Assembly (NCBI RefSeq): GCF_020166395.1
Contig: NZ_JAIQXU010000013.1
Coordinates: 1 to 64,000, forward strand
Length of the DNA stretch: 64,000 nt
DNA from: Deinococcus betulae
GTDB taxonomy: Bacteria; Deinococcota; Deinococci; Deinococcales; Deinococcaceae
Direction: 5' to 3'
The notes under the pieces were generated by a model. It was given only the letters and a program-made list of their open reading frames with translations. It ran no database searches and was not told where the DNA came from. This document shows, in pieces, positions 35,093 to 50,786 of this stretch (position 1 is its first letter; every line of letters starts with the position of its first letter). The translations under genes and the position numbers were made by a program.

Positions 35093-36051
35093 GCCGGCGA
35101 CTGGTGCTGGCTGCCTTGCTGGCAGGCTCGGCCCTGGCGGCTACCCTCCCGTCGCGCGCGGTCCTCAGCGGTGAATGCTGCCCCGGCGCAGTCTGGACCC
35201 CTGATTCCCGCGCGCTGCTGTTTCTCGACGGTCCCCCGGCACGCGGCAGCACGGGCATCTATCAGGTCAGTGCCAGCGGCGGCGCCGTCACCCGGCGCTT
35301 TTCCAGCGTAGCGTTCTTTTCTCCGGCCCTGCGCTGGGCGGTGCGGCCAGGCACGGGCGACGCGACCACCTTCGAGCGCCTGGCCGATGGGCGCAAGTTC
35401 ACCCTGCCCACGCGCGGGTCAGACGTGACCTGGAACCGGGCCGAGACGCGGGCCGCGTATACGCGCAGCGACACCAGCGGCAATTACGACCGCCGCGCCT
35501 CGCAGGTGTTCGTGGCGGATGTTTTTGGTGCCCCCCGGCAGGTGGCCACCTTGTACGGCGGCGGTGTCAGCGCCTGGTTAAACGACAGCACGCTGCTGCT
35601 GACGGGCAAATCCACCCCGCAGGCCCGCGACCGCGAACTGTTCACGCTGGACATTCGCAGCGGCGCGCGGCGGGTGCTGCGGCAGGCGCTGGGCGTGCGG
35701 GCCCTGACGGTCAGCCCGGACGGCCGTTTCGTGGCCTACACCATCGCCTTTGATTCGGCGGCCAGAAACGGACTGTGGGTGCAGGCCACGGCGGGCGGCA
35801 CGCCGCGCGAGCTGAACGACTACGGCTCTTACCGCTGGCGGGACAGCCGGCGCCTGCTGCTGATTCCTCTCAAGACCTCGGGCGGTCCCCATACGCTCCG
35901 GCAGTACGACGTAACGGCGAACGCCTGGACGACCCTGGGCGACCTGGGTGATCAGGTGCGCCAGAGTGACTGGGGCATTAGCCCAGACGGCAAACTGCTG
36001 AATTACCTAAGCGCCAAAGACGGCAATGTGCGGGTGCTGACGCTGCCGTAA
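35089..36051 (+). CDS. secreted TolB-like beta-propeller protein
   Basis: A 320-residue secreted protein with a signal peptide (MSRRLVLAALLAGSALAA). A series of PD40/TolB-type blades follows: PGAVWTPDSRALLFLDG, GSDVTWNRAETRAAYTRSD, LTVSPDGRFVAYTIAFD and WGISPDGKLLNYLSAKDG. It begins at a GTG overlapping the stop of the M23 gene, so the pair is coupled. A periplasmic or envelope-binding role alongside the peptidase is likely. Two adjacent cysteines (GECCPG) occur in the first blade. Confidence 0.82.
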   Translation: MSRRLVLAALLAGSALAATLPSRAVLSGECCPGAVWTPDSRALLFLDGPPARGSTGIYQVSASGGAVTRRFSSVAFFSPALRWAVRPGTGDATTFERLADGRKFTLPTRGSDVTWNRAETRAAYTRSDTSGNYDRRASQVFVADVFGAPRQVATLYGGGVSAWLNDSTLLLTGKSTPQARDRELFTLDIRSGARRVLRQALGVRALTVSPDGRFVAYTIAFDSAARNGLWVQATAGGTPRELNDYGSYRWRDSRRLLLIPLKTSGGPHTLRQYDVTANAWTTLGDLGDQVRQSDWGISPDGKLLNYLSAKDGNVRVLTLP

Positions 36052-36127
36052 GAGGTGGACAGAGCGATCAACCGAGCTGGAGTGGTGCCGGATGGGCCGA
36101 CTAAGTCTGCCTCTGTGTTCACTCCTG

Positions 36128-36172
36128 GAGAGGCCAAATCCACGAACGCTCTGATCGTGGATTTGGCCTCTC
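36128..36172 (+). terminator. perfect 18-bp inverted repeat between the propeller gene and uvrA
   Basis: Arms 36128-36145 and 36155-36172 are exact reverse complements (GAGAGGCCAAATCCACGA) around a 9-nt loop. It lies 77 bases after the stop at 36051 and about 45 bases before the uvrA -10 candidate. No T-run follows. Terminator or RNA hairpin are the likely readings. Confidence 0.55.
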
Positions 36173-36217
36173 GCCGGCCTTCTCACCCCGCCCTAGCCCC
36201 CTCCTGCCGTGACCTGC

Positions 36218-36223
36218 TAGACT
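36218..36223 (+). promoter_or_regulatory. candidate -10 box TAGACT of uvrA
   Basis: TAGACT lies about 100 bases before the uvrA start. No clear -35. I looked for the palindromic radiation/desiccation response motif of Deinococcus near it and saw none. Confidence 0.3.
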
Positions 36224-36321
36224 GTCTCGTTTCAGAAGCGGAGGCCCTGCCTTACGCGCGCAGCAGAACTCACGGCGGCCCCGCCACGCTGTCCTGGCCG
36301 CACAATTCAAGGAGCACGGCC

Positions 36322-39413
<3,092 letters not shown>

Positions 39414-39417
<4 letters not shown>

Positions 39418-40145
39418 CCGTTCCGCCCGACCCGCAGACCAACGCCCAGAGAGGAGAGACCCAGGCGGCTGAGGGACAGCCAGAGGCCCTGGGCCGCGCC
39501 GCCTCGGTGGCGGCCGCCCCCGCTGGTCGCCCCTTTCCCAGCTCTCCAGCCCTGGGCCGCCCGGCCCCGCAGGCCGAGGCCCCCGCGCCGTCCGTGCTGG
39601 CGGCCCCACTCCCGCAAGGCCCCACCCGAAGCGCCACCCACGCTCTGATTCACCTGCTGGGCGGGGTCCTGGTGCTGGGGCTGCTGGCTTACTTCATGTG
39701 GACGCCCGGCGAGTGGACGACCCGCCTGCTGGCCTGGGTGCTGCTAACCATCCTGGCCGACGAGTTTGGTGGTTGGTACGGCTACGCCGGGCTGGTGCTG
39801 GGCGGCCTGGGCTACTTCAGTCCGGTGGCGCCCCCCGAGCAGTGGTCGGTGGTGCTGCCACTGGTCGGCGGCGCCCTGGGCGGGTTGCTGCTGCTCAAGC
39901 ATTCAGGCGGCCTGCTGGTGCTGCCGTTTGCGGGGGCGCTGTTTGCCGGCGTGCTGGTGGCGGCGGGCCGCTTTGCCACCAAGATTGACCCCGAACTGAC
40001 GCTGCCGGGCCGCGAGGACTTTCAGCGCACGGCCCTGCTCGCCCTGCTGCTGGGCCTAGGCATCAGCGCAGTGCGGCAGATCGTGGGTCTGGTGCTGCGG
40101 GCCCAGGCGCGGCGCCGTGAACGGCTGGCTGCTCAGCCTGTCTGA
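39414..40145 (+). CDS. membrane protein downstream of uvrA
   Basis: A 243-residue protein. The first 70 residues are Pro/Ala/Gln-rich and probably disordered. The remainder has about five hydrophobic helices (LIHLLGGVLVLGLLAYFM, LLAWVLLTILADEFGGWYG, AGLVLGGLGYF, VVLPLVGGALGGLLLL, LLVLPFAGALFAGVLVAAG, and TALLALLLGLGISAVRQIVG). A basic tail ends it (RAQARRRERLAAQ). No family recognised. The ATGA overlap with uvrA implies cotranscription, but the sequence gives no clue to a repair role. Confidence 0.75.
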
Positions 40146-40294
40146 CTGTTTGTCCGCTGTGCCGGCGCCGTCCCTGGTCACCTGGGGGCGGCGCTACTTT
40201 GGTCGTGATTGGAACAGCCGAGCTCTTGGCCCATGTCGGCCGCCTCTTGCTGCTTCTGGAAAGGAAATAGAGAGAAGTCCTGGAAGCGGGACGG

Positions 40295-40300
40295 TACACT
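40295..40300 (+). promoter_or_regulatory. -10 box TACACT, leaderless promoter of the DsbA-like gene
   Basis: TACACT, seven bases, then ATG at 40308. No Shine-Dalgarno. This start leaves a short cytoplasmic N-terminus before the membrane anchor, as expected. Confidence 0.55.
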
Positions 40301-40307
40301 CGGCGCT

Positions 40308-41018
40308 ATGACGAGATTGCAGGGCAACAACTCCAACCGCACGGTGCTGGTTATCGGCACCCTGGCCGCCGCCGCGCTGATTGGGCTGGCGATTTTCGCT
40401 GTACAGGGCAAACCTGCCGCTGGCGCGGGGCTGAAGGGCAACTTTAACCTGGCCGGCCAGCCCTACAACGGCCAGGACAGTGCCCCTGTCAATGTCGTGG
40501 TGGTCGAGGACTTCAAGTGCCCTGTCTGCAAGAGCTTTGAAGAGACCGTGGCCCCGCAACTGAAAGATAAGTATGTGGACACCGGCAAAATCAAGCAGTA
40601 CACGCTGGTCTGGCCCTTTCTGTCCGAGGTGGCCCGCCTGAACGAAAACGACTCCAAATTTGCCGCCCAGGCGGCCAAGTGCGTCTATGACCAGGGTGGA
40701 AACGGCGCCTTTACCAGCTTCAAGAGCATTCTCTTCCGTGCGCAGGGGCCGGAAAGCCAGGCCTGGGCCACCAAAACCCGCCTGAAGGACCTGGCCGGCA
40801 ATGTCGAGGGCGTGGACAGCGCGGCCTTCAACACCTGCCTCGACACCGACGTCACCGCCGCCCGCGTGGACGCCGACGAGAAGCAGGTCAATGACGCGGG
40901 CGTCAACGCCACCCCCACGGTGTTCGTGAACGGCGCCCAGGTCATGACCGCCGACGGCAAGCAGGGCAGCTACGCCTTTGCCGACATCAGCCGCGCTATT
41001 GACGCCGCGAGCAAGTAA
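40308..41018 (+). CDS. membrane-anchored DsbA-family thiol oxidoreductase
   Basis: A 236-residue thioredoxin-fold protein with an N-terminal anchor ([20 protein letters not shown]). The active site is CPVC (Cys 71 and 74) in [15 protein letters not shown], and the cis-Pro loop is [10 protein letters not shown]. It belongs to the DsbA/BdbD/Thioredoxin_4 group and would catalyse disulfide formation in exported proteins. The DsbB-like gene follows after 6 bases, so the pair forms an oxidase system in one transcript. Start set by the TACACT box and the anchor. Confidence 0.92.
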   Translation: MTRLQGNNSNRTVLVIGTLAAAALIGLAIFAVQGKPAAGAGLKGNFNLAGQPYNGQDSAPVNVVVVEDFKCPVCKSFEETVAPQLKDKYVDTGKIKQYTLVWPFLSEVARLNENDSKFAAQAAKCVYDQGGNGAFTSFKSILFRAQGPESQAWATKTRLKDLAGNVEGVDSAAFNTCLDTDVTAARVDADEKQVNDAGVNATPTVFVNGAQVMTADGKQGSYAFADISRAIDAASK

Positions 41019-41024
41019 GGGTCC

Positions 41025-41459
41025 ATGACGCGCGACAACCGCTTATATCTGGCCTGGGTGGTGGCGCTGGTGGCCACGCTGGGCAGCCTGTACTTCAGCG
41101 AGGTGCGGCAGTTTAATCCCTGCATCCTGTGCTGGTTCCAACGCATTTTCATGTATCCACTGGCCGTCATACTGGGCGTCGCGGCCCTGGGCGGCGACCT
41201 GCGTGTGCGCCGCTACGTGGTGCCGCTGGCCGGAATTGGCGTACTGGTGGCCCTGTACCACAACCTGGAAACCTGGGGCGTGGTGCCTGTGCCGCGCGCC
41301 TGTACCGCCGACCCTTCGGCCTCGTGCGGCACCCCCTGGCCGGTCTGGGGCCTGAACTCTCCACTCAACACCATCCTGACCATCCCAGTTCTGAGCATGA
41401 TTGCTTTTACCCTGATTCTTCTGCTGCTGAGCTGGAAGCGCACGCCAAAAGCTGTCTAA
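41025..41459 (+). CDS. DsbB/BdbC-like quinone-linked disulfide oxidase
   Basis: A 144-residue integral membrane protein with four helices. The first periplasmic loop carries CILC (Cys 33, Cys 36) in [11 protein letters not shown]; the second loop carries Cys 93 and Cys 101 in [10 protein letters not shown]. This is the four-cysteine pattern of DsbB/BdbC, passing electrons from the DsbA-like partner to quinone. The start (ATG 41025) is 6 bases after the stop of the partner gene. A terminator hairpin follows. Confidence 0.92.
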   Translation: MTRDNRLYLAWVVALVATLGSLYFSEVRQFNPCILCWFQRIFMYPLAVILGVAALGGDLRVRRYVVPLAGIGVLVALYHNLETWGVVPVPRACTADPSASCGTPWPVWGLNSPLNTILTIPVLSMIAFTLILLLLSWKRTPKAV

Positions 41460-41472
41460 ATCCACATAACGA

Positions 41473-41499
41473 AAAGGGCCATCGTGCAGTTGGCCCTTT
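41473..41499 (+). terminator. terminator after the DsbA/B-like pair
   Basis: AAAGGGCCA (41473-41481) pairs with TGGCCCTTT (41491-41499) around 9 bases, with A-rich and T-rich flanks. It can serve both directions, for the Dsb pair and the convergent SDR gene. Confidence 0.75.
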
Positions 41500-41538
41500 G
41501 TCCTTCCCACTCCCTACAGCCCATTCCCCACTCCCTCT

Positions 41539-42294
41539 CTACACCGGTCGCCCCGCCATCATGAAACTGGCGGTCATGCCGCCGTCCACCGCCAAAACTG
41601 CGCCGGTGATAAAGCTGGCCTCGTCACTGCCCAGAAAGTAGACGGCCTGGGCCACCTCGCGCGGGATGCCCAGGCGGCGCAGGGCGTGCAGGTCTTCATA
41701 GTCGCGCCGGGTCTGGGCGGGGTCCTCACTGTTCTGGATGCTCTGCAGTACGGCTTCGGTGCTGATGGCGCCCGGCGCCACTGCGTTGACGCGCAGGCCG
41801 TGTGGGGCCAGGTCCAGGGCCATCGCACGGGTCAGGTTCACCAGGCCGCCCTTGCTGGCGTTGTAGGCGGCATTGTCCTGTTCGGCAAACAGGCCCTGCA
41901 CACTGGCGACATTCACCACTGCCCCGCCGCGCGGCAGCAGCTCGACCAGCTCACGGGTCAGCAGCAGTGGGGCCGTCAGGTTCACGTTCAGGGTTCTGGC
42001 CCAGCCGCGTTCACTGACCTCCAGCACGCTGCCGTGGGCGCCCTGGTAAGCCGCGTTGTTGACCAGCACGTCCACCCGCCCCATCTCGCGCGCCGCACGC
42101 CCAATGCGGGCGCGGCCAGCGGCGGTGCTGACATCGGCCTTGACGCGCCGGCCTCCGCGCAGGGTGGGCGGCAGGTTCAGGTCGGCACTGAGGACGCGCC
42201 AGCCACGTTCGGTGTACAGCTCGGCAATCGCGCGCCCAATGCCTCTGGCCGCCCCCGTGACGATGACACCCGCTGGCAAGGTCGTTTCGCTCAT
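41539..42294 (-). CDS. short-chain dehydrogenase/reductase (SDR), glucose-dehydrogenase-like
   Basis: A 251-residue classical SDR. Cofactor motif [18 protein letters not shown]; catalytic Ser in NVASVQG and YNASKGG; C-terminal [16 protein letters not shown] as in NAD(P)-dependent sugar/alcohol dehydrogenases. GGAGGC precedes the ATG at 42294. The substrate is not deducible. It shares no operon; the terminator at 41473 lies downstream. Confidence 0.93.
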   Translation of the reverse strand: MSETTLPAGVIVTGAARGIGRAIAELYTERGWRVLSADLNLPPTLRGGRRVKADVSTAAGRARIGRAAREMGRVDVLVNNAAYQGAHGSVLEVSERGWARTLNVNLTAPLLLTRELVELLPRGGAVVNVASVQGLFAEQDNAAYNASKGGLVNLTRAMALDLAPHGLRVNAVAPGAISTEAVLQSIQNSEDPAQTRRDYEDLHALRRLGIPREVAQAVYFLGSDEASFITGAVLAVDGGMTASFMMAGRPV

Positions 42295-42388
42295 GCCTCC
42301 AGTGTTGTGGGTGCGCGGCTGCGGGAGGAGAAGTGCTAAGGGTCGCTCAATAGGGAGGGGGGCGTGGGGCAGAGGAAAGGGGAACGGA

Positions 42389-42422
42389 AAAGGGCCTGCC
42401 CCGATTCTGGAGCAGGCCCTTT
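42389..42422 (-). terminator. terminator of the etfBA operon
   Basis: Stem AAAGGGCCTGC (42389-42399) with GCAGGCCCTTT (42412-42422). Read on the minus strand it is followed by TTTTCC, as expected for an intrinsic terminator 60-90 bases after the etfA stop. Confidence 0.8.
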
Positions 42423-42480
42423 GCTATCGGAGCGGAGGGGAGAGGCGGCACACTTCCACGCCCCACTCTCGACTTCCCAC

Positions 42481-43431
<951 letters not shown>

Positions 43432-43541
43432 GGGGAACCTCCGGTTCCGTCAGAGAGAAAGAGGGAAAAGTGCATCGGCAAGAGGCCGAGCGTTTGGGGC
43501 ACCGGCTGGGCAGAGCAGCGCTCTGTGCCCCCAAACCCTGC

Positions 43542-44303
43542 TCAGGCAATCACTTTGGCTTCGCTGCGCAGCAGTTCCAGCAATCTTGCGGCGGCGGCCT
43601 GCGGGTCCTTGCCGTCAATCATGGTGTTGCGCCGCGCGCGGGTCTGAATCTCGGCGTTTACGGTGCGCACGCGGTTCTGGAGGCCGTAGCTGGCGGCGTC
43701 GTCCTTGCGCAGCTCTTTTTTCTTGGCCTTCATGATATTGGGTAGCGTGGGGTAACGCGGCTCGTTGAGGCCCTGCTGGGTGCTGACCACGGCGGGCAAC
43801 TCGGCCCGGAAGCTCTCGTTGCCGTCATCCACGTCGTGGCGGCCGGTCAGCGTCCCGCCGTCCAGTTTCAGCTCGTTGGTCCAGGTCAGCTGAGGCCAGC
43901 CCAGGCGCTCGGCGCTGGCGGCGCCCAGGGCCTGCGAGTCCCAGTCAGCTTCCTGACCGCCCACCAGAATGAGCTGCACGTTCTCGGCCTGCGCCACCTG
44001 TGCCACGACCTTGCTCAGGGTCACGGCGTCAAACTTCTCGTCGGTTTCCACATGAATGGCGCGGTCCACGCCCATCGCCAGGGCGGTGCGCAGCGCGTCC
44101 TCGTTGCGCTTGGGGCCGATGGCCAGCGCAATAATCTGCTCGATAGGCGCGCCGCCTTCGCGCAGTCGCAGGGCTTCTTCCACGCCGTACTCGTCCATGC
44201 CGTCCATAACAAGGGTGGTGCCATCCAGGTCAACGGCCTGGCTGTTGATTTTCACGCGCGCTTCGGCGTCAGGAACTTGGCGAATCAGGGTCAGGATATT
44301 CAT
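43542..44303 (-). CDS. etfB: electron transfer flavoprotein beta subunit
   Basis: A 253-residue subunit that binds AMP and partners etfA. It starts [20 protein letters not shown], then shows [14 protein letters not shown], the [20 protein letters not shown] segment, [17 protein letters not shown] and [20 protein letters not shown], all as in the beta subunit. GGAGG is 4-8 bases before the ATG at 44303; the frame upstream lacks similarity. First gene of the etfBA unit. A GC hairpin (44334-44352) lies in its upstream region. Confidence 0.96.
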   Translation of the reverse strand: MNILTLIRQVPDAEARVKINSQAVDLDGTTLVMDGMDEYGVEEALRLREGGAPIEQIIALAIGPKRNEDALRTALAMGVDRAIHVETDEKFDAVTLSKVVAQVAQAENVQLILVGGQEADWDSQALGAASAERLGWPQLTWTNELKLDGGTLTGRHDVDDGNESFRAELPAVVSTQQGLNEPRYPTLPNIMKAKKKELRKDDAASYGLQNRVRTVNAEIQTRARRNTMIDGKDPQAAAARLLELLRSEAKVIA

Positions 44304-44333
44304 GCGGCCTCCGTGGGGTCGTGTGTGGGGAAG

Positions 44334-44352
44334 ATGCTGGCGTGCCCAGCAT
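44334..44352. other. small inverted repeat upstream of etfB
   Basis: ATGCTGG (44334-44340) and CCAGCAT (44346-44352) flank 5 bases. It lies in the 265-base divergent region between etfB and the beta-barrel gene and could be an operator or mRNA hairpin. Confidence 0.3.
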
Positions 44353-44568
44353 GACAAATTAGACTCGGTTCAAGTTTAGCAGGTGTCCCAATTTCTGACC
44401 AGTATGAGGAGGAGGTGGTGAGGGTCGGGCAGGTCGGCTGGCACGGACAGCTGTGGCTATCTGAACCTCCGCGTGGGCCCTCAGCGAACCTTTATGCAAG
44501 CCAGCACCTAAATCCGCCGTCAACTGGCTCATGGAAGTTTCTCATGTTCAGCCCTGAGGCTACTTCTC

Positions 44569-45240
44569 ATGAAGAAGCTCCTTCCCCTGACCCTTCTGAC
44601 CTTGGCTGCCAGCACGGCCGGCGCGCAGTCCCTGAACGGCGTCGAACTCGGCCTGACCGGCGGCTATGCCGGTGGCCTGAGCGGCGAAGTTTTTGTCCAC
44701 GCGCCCAATGTGCTTGGCCCCATTGGCATCAAGGCTGGCGTGGCGTATGGCCGCGCGTCGGACGCTATTAACGACAACGCTTCCAACAACCTGGGCGGCA
44801 CTCTGGGCGACTACAAGAAGCCCACCAGCCAGGGTGGGCTGGGCTACACCGAGAGCGGCAGCAGCACTGTGGCCTCGCTGGACGGCACCTATAACCTGGG
44901 CGAAGTGGCGCCTGGTGTTGGCACGGCCCTGTACGCAGGTGGCCGCTACGGCATGTTCCGCTCTGACTTTGGGGATTCCTCGCAGAGCACCACCTACACC
45001 AGCAATGCGTTCGGCGTGGGCGCTGGCGTAATGGTCAGCTACGCTCTGACCGGTGGTCTGAGCTTGGTCGGCGATGTCGGTGTGGATACGTTCTTCCGCT
45101 CGGCCATCACTACTAATGACAACAAGGGTAACGTGGTGACCTCGCAGCCCAACCAAGGCGACTACAGCACGGTGAGCAATATCTTCGTTCGCCCTGGCAC
45201 GGTCTTCAAGGCCCGTATCGGCGTTAAGACCAGTTTCTAA
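44569..45240 (+). CDS. outer-membrane beta-barrel-like protein
   Basis: A 223-residue secreted protein: signal peptide (MKKLLPLTLLTLAASTAGA), then alternating amphipathic strands (NGVELGLTGGYAGG, GIKAGVAYGRAS, STVASLDGTYNLG, TALYAGGRYGMF, FGVGAGVMVSYAL, SLVGDVGVDTFF) and a C-terminal Phe (KARIGVKTSF). This is the typical look of a small 8-10-strand outer-membrane barrel, consistent with the diderm-type envelope of Deinococcus. Transport or structural role unknown. CTGAGG precedes the ATG at 44569. A T-rich terminator follows. Confidence 0.8.
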   Translation: MKKLLPLTLLTLAASTAGAQSLNGVELGLTGGYAGGLSGEVFVHAPNVLGPIGIKAGVAYGRASDAINDNASNNLGGTLGDYKKPTSQGGLGYTESGSSTVASLDGTYNLGEVAPGVGTALYAGGRYGMFRSDFGDSSQSTTYTSNAFGVGAGVMVSYALTGGLSLVGDVGVDTFFRSAITTNDNKGNVVTSQPNQGDYSTVSNIFVRPGTVFKARIGVKTSF

Positions 45241-45251
45241 CCTTTCTCCCC

Positions 45252-45632
45252 CTAGCCAGCCTCCTCTGTGGGGCTGGTTTTTTGTGTGGCGCTGAGATGC
45301 TGGCGCAGCAGTTCAAATCCCGCCACCGCACGCGGAAAACCCAGGTACGGCACGCACATGTGCAGCGCCCCCCGCACCTCCGCCTCGGTGGCGCCAGCGT
45401 TGAGTGCGCCGCGCAGATGGGTCCTCAGCTCGGGCGGACTGCCCAGCGACACCAGCAGCGCGCAGGCAATCAGCTCCTTGGTCTTCAGGTCCAGGCCAGG
45501 CCGGTCATAGACCGTGTCGTAGGCGAACACCTGAATATCGTGGGCCAGGTGGGGGTCCAGGGCCTGAAGCCGGGCCAGGATGCGTTCCTGCTGGTCTCCA
45601 AAAATGATGTCGCGGGCGTGGGGGTCGCTCAT
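45252..45632 (-). CDS. carboxymuconolactone decarboxylase (CMD) family protein
   Basis: A 126-residue all-helical protein: [61 protein letters not shown]. The fold and KTKELI segment fit the CMD/AhpD-like family. The AhpD CxxC pair is absent; one Cys lies in ALHMCVPY, so a peroxidase role is unlikely and decarboxylase or unknown chemistry remains. The ATG at 45632 is fixed by TACCGT six bases upstream. Its 3' end overlaps the terminator of the convergent barrel gene. Confidence 0.85.
   Translation of the reverse strand: MSDPHARDIIFGDQQERILARLQALDPHLAHDIQVFAYDTVYDRPGLDLKTKELIACALLVSLGSPPELRTHLRGALNAGATEAEVRGALHMCVPYLGFPRAVAGFELLRQHLSATQKTSPTEEAG
45256..45283 (+). terminator. intrinsic terminator of the beta-barrel gene
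   Basis: CCAGCC (45256-45261) and GGCTGG (45272-45277), then six T. It overlaps the last codons of the convergent CMD gene. Confidence 0.8.
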
Positions 45633-45638
45633 GGCCTC

Positions 45639-45644
45639 ACGGTA
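45639..45644 (-). promoter_or_regulatory. -10 box TACCGT, leaderless promoter of the CMD gene
   Basis: Minus-strand TACCGT, six bases, then the ATG at 45632. Supports that start over an open frame reaching to 45686. Confidence 0.5.
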
Positions 45645-45870
45645 GCGGGCAAGAGGGAGGCAAGAAAGAAGTTCGTCACAGCCCACGCGCTACAGTTTCA
45701 GTGTGGCGTAGATGTGAACGGAACGTAAGGTTTCCCCTGCCTGACACGCAGGCGCGGCGATAGTCTACCCTCAAGGTGTTTACCGTCTCGCTCAACCTGC
45801 ACAGGAGGCTCTCTCTGCCACCCTGCTTTCAACGTTCCCGCGCCGCCTGCGCTTGCCCTGGGGGTTACCC

Positions 45871-48111
<2,241 letters not shown>

Positions 48112-48130
48112 GCAGAAAGCTTCTCTTCAG

Positions 48131-48163
48131 CCGCTGTTCCTTCCGGGGGCAGCGGTTGTCTTT
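48131..48163 (+). terminator. terminator after clpC
   Basis: CCGCTG (48131-48136) pairs with CAGCGG (48150-48155), then TTGTCTTT, about 20 bases after the clpC stop. Confidence 0.65.
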
Positions 48164-48340
48164 GGCGCTGTGTGGCGTGAATCACTCTGCTCGCAGGTCC
48201 ATTCAAGAAAGTTAGGTAGGTGTGGAGCGTCCGAAGAGAGATGTGAGGAGGTCAGTTTCCCCCTTGCTAGTGGTGAAGGACCACACGCCGCTGTCGAGGC
48301 GTTATACGGGTGCCGTCTGTTCTGTTGACGTCTCGTCGAG

Positions 48341-48392
48341 GTGCAATCACCACGCCCGTCAGTCCGCTTGTCCTTCCATTCGCTCTGAGGTC
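48341..48392. repeat. dispersed repeat, family 1, copy C (short)
   Basis: GTGCAATCACCACGCCCGTC followed by AGTCCGC matches copies A and B (GCGCAATCTCCACGCTCGTC in B). Similarity weakens after about 30 bases. Confidence 0.4.
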
Positions 48393-48514
48393 ATGGGGTT
48401 TGCCCACGGGCCACTCAGCGTCCGTATCACACACTACCGCCAGAGCAGACACCTGCAAAGCGGTTGGCCGCCCCCAAACCTCTTGCCGGGAACCATCTTT
48501 CCCAGTCACCCAGG

Positions 48515-48520
48515 TACGAT
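48515..48520 (+). promoter_or_regulatory. -10 box TACGAT, leaderless promoter of the DUF2087-radA unit
   Basis: TACGAT, seven bases, then ATG at 48528: the same arrangement as for the DsbA-like gene. Confidence 0.55.
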
Positions 48521-48527
48521 AGCCGTC

Positions 48528-48824
48528 ATGACGAAGAGCATCCACGATTTTCAGGACGAACACGGGCGCATTCACACCTGGCCCAGCGACCGCCGCCGCG
48601 CCCACCAGCTGGCCATTCTGGATTACCTGACGGGCCTGCTGGACCCCGGCGTCTCGTATGACCAGGGGCAGGTGGACCAGCTGCTGGCGGATCACAGCAC
48701 TCTGCCGGACCCCAGCGTGCTGCTGACAGAGCTTGTTGAGGGTGATTACCTGGCCACCGACGGTCAGGTCTACTGGCGGGCCGATGGCCGCCCCGGCACC
48801 AGACCTTCAGGTGAGCGTGGCTAA
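48528..48824 (+). CDS. DUF2087-domain protein
   Basis: A 98-residue protein matching the DUF2087 pattern: [29 protein letters not shown] opening, [21 protein letters not shown], and [16 protein letters not shown], i.e. a winged-helix-like domain found alone or with regulators. No DNA contact residues can be judged. The start at 48528 follows a TACGAT box. Its end overlaps the start of radA by a few bases, so the two are cotranscribed. Confidence 0.8.
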   Translation: MTKSIHDFQDEHGRIHTWPSDRRRAHQLAILDYLTGLLDPGVSYDQGQVDQLLADHSTLPDPSVLLTELVEGDYLATDGQVYWRADGRPGTRPSGERG

Positions 48825-50169
48825 AGTCCGGACCAGCTACGTCTGCACCAGTTGCGGTTACCAGGCGGCCAAGCCGCTGGGCCGCTGCCCTAACTGCCAG
48901 GCCTGGAACTCGTTTGAGGAAGAAGCGCCGGCCCTGGTGTCCGGCAAGAGTGGACGCGGTGGGGCCTACGGTGGGGTCACGGGCGGCAAGCTGACCCCGC
49001 TCTCGAATGTGGGCCGGCGCGAGGAGCCACGCACCCCCAGTGGGATTCCTGAACTGGACCGCGTGCTGGGGGGCGGTTTGGTGGCAGGCGGAGTGACCCT
49101 GATTGGCGGCGAACCCGGCATTGGCAAAAGCACGTTGCTGCTGCAAGTGGCCGACCGGGTGGCCAGTACGGCGGGCCCAGTCCTCTACGTGGCGGGCGAG
49201 GAATCGCTGGAACAGATTCGACTGCGCGCCGACCGTCTGGGCGTGACTGCCGATATTCAGCTCACCCGTGACACCCGCGCCGAACACGTCGCTGCCCTGA
49301 TGGCCGAACACAAGCCCGCTCTGTGCATCGTGGACAGTATTCAGACCGTCACGGTTGAGGGTGAAGGAGCCCCCGGCGGTGTGGCCCAGGTGCGCGACGG
49401 CACCTCCATGTTGACCCGCGCGGCCAAAGAGACGGGCACGGCAACCGTGCTGGTGGGTCACGTCACCAAGGACGGCACCGTGGCTGGGCCTAAGGTCATG
49501 GAACATATCGTGGACACCACCGTCTTTCTAGAGTCGGTGGGGGCGTACCGGCTGCTGCGCAGCGTCAAAAACCGCTTTGGGCAGGCCGGGGAACTGGGCG
49601 TCTTCGAGATGCGCGGCGATGGCCTGATGGCCGTGGAGAACCCCAGCGCCGCTTTCCTGGCCGAGCGGCCTGTGGGCGTGCCGGGCAGCGTGGTGGCCTC
49701 CACCATTGATGGGCAGCGGCCCATGCTGCTGGAGGTGCAGGCGCTGGCCAGCAAGACGCCCTACCCCAACGCCCGGCGCGTGGTGGTGGGACTGGATCCC
49801 CGGCGGGTGGACGTGGTGCTGGCCGTGCTGGAGCGCCGGCTGGACCTGACGCTGGGCGGGTTGGACATCTACGTCAACCTGGCCGGTGGTCTGAAGGTGC
49901 CGGACCCCGGCCTGGACCTGGCCGTGGCGCTGGCAGTGTATTCGGCGGTGGTGGGGCGCGCCCTGCCGCAAAACGTGGCGGTGTTTGGCGAGGTGGGCCT
50001 GGCCGGCGAGGTCAGAAGCACCCAGGCGGCCCTACGCCGCGCCGAGGAAGCCCGACGCGCCGGTTACGAGCGCCTCGTGGTGCCGCCCGGCCTGGACGGT
50101 GTGCGCGGGGTCAAAAGCGTCGAAGAGGCTGTGGGCGCGGTCTGGGGCGGGCGGGAGCGGGGCGCATAG
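48817..50169 (+). CDS. radA: RadA/Sms DNA repair ATPase
   Basis: A 450-residue RecA-related helicase that processes recombination intermediates. Zinc finger CTSCGYQ..CPNCQAW at the N-terminus; Walker [18 protein letters not shown] as Walker B; the RadA-specific KNRFG motif ([16 protein letters not shown]); and a C-terminal Lon-protease-like domain ([20 protein letters not shown]). I chose GTG 48817 to give the family N-terminus (M/V)[12 protein letters not shown] 48811 and ATG 48784 are in-frame alternatives, the latter overlapping the DUF2087 gene by about 40 bases. With uvrA about 12 kb away, this is a second repair gene but not the same operon. Confidence 0.95.
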   Translation: MAKVRTSYVCTSCGYQAAKPLGRCPNCQAWNSFEEEAPALVSGKSGRGGAYGGVTGGKLTPLSNVGRREEPRTPSGIPELDRVLGGGLVAGGVTLIGGEPGIGKSTLLLQVADRVASTAGPVLYVAGEESLEQIRLRADRLGVTADIQLTRDTRAEHVAALMAEHKPALCIVDSIQTVTVEGEGAPGGVAQVRDGTSMLTRAAKETGTATVLVGHVTKDGTVAGPKVMEHIVDTTVFLESVGAYRLLRSVKNRFGQAGELGVFEMRGDGLMAVENPSAAFLAERPVGVPGSVVASTIDGQRPMLLEVQALASKTPYPNARRVVVGLDPRRVDVVLAVLERRLDLTLGGLDIYVNLAGGLKVPDPGLDLAVALAVYSAVVGRALPQNVAVFGEVGLAGEVRSTQAALRRAEEARRAGYERLVVPPGLDGVRGVKSVEEAVGAVWGGRERGA

Positions 50170-50171
50170 GT

Positions 50172-50786
50172 GTGGTGGACCCTCCTCCCACGACGGTCCC
50201 TGTGCCTCTGGCCCCGGCTCGGTCGCCGCTGTGGTTTGTCGGCGTAGTGTGGCTGGCGCCCCTCTTGCTTATCGCTGCGCCGTGGCTGCCCGACCCGGAT
50301 AGCCCGGCGCTGCCGCTGGCGGGTCAGGTGCTCCTGAGCCTGCTGGGGCTGGGCCTGTTGCTGGGCTTTGTGCTGGTGCCCCGGCGGCTGTCTTATACCC
50401 TGACCCGCACCGGGCTGCGGGTGGGCCGCGCCTCCGGCACCTTTGAGTGGCCCTACCGCGACCTGCGCGCCCAGGCCACAGGCGGCGCGCTGGGGCTGAG
50501 GGTGGGCGGCGTGGGCCTGCCCGGCTACCACAGCGGCAATTATGCCTGGAAGGGTGATGGACCCCGGCAAGTGCAGGCGCTGAGCTCCGGCATACACCAG
50601 CACGCCCTGGTGGAGGTCCGGGGCGTTCCTCACTTTCTGACACCCGCCGACCCGGAAGGCTTTCTGCGTGCCCTGGTCGAAAGAGGAGTGCCAGTCAGCG
50701 GTTCGGCCCGTGGTTGGCAAGGCGGCGTGAAGAGGCCCAGCAGCGCCCGTGAGAAGGCCCTCGACCCGACCCAACGTAGAGCCTAA
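50172..50786 (+). CDS. membrane protein with PH-like domain
   Basis: A 204-residue protein. A Pro-rich start is followed by two helices (PLWFVGVVWLAPLLLIAAPW and GQVLLSLLGLGLLLGFVLV). Then comes a soluble segment resembling bacterial PH domains (RLSYTLTRTGLRVGRASGTF, EWPYRDLRAQ, VGLPGYHSGNYAW, LVEVRGVPHFLTPADPEGFL). The start is GTG 50172, two bases after the radA stop, so it is probably the third gene of the DUF2087-radA unit. Function unknown. Confidence 0.75.
   Translation: MVDPPPTTVPVPLAPARSPLWFVGVVWLAPLLLIAAPWLPDPDSPALPLAGQVLLSLLGLGLLLGFVLVPRRLSYTLTRTGLRVGRASGTFEWPYRDLRAQATGGALGLRVGGVGLPGYHSGNYAWKGDGPRQVQALSSGIHQHALVEVRGVPHFLTPADPEGFLRALVERGVPVSGSARGWQGGVKRPSSAREKALDPTQRRA

Larger units (their letters stand above)
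48112..48527. other. intergenic gap holding terminator and repeat copy C
   Basis: 416 bases. After the clpC terminator there is an open frame from 48222 into the DUF2087 gene, but it lacks a ribosome site and family sequence before 48528. Repeat copy C sits at 48341, and a -10 box at 48515. Confidence 0.5.
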
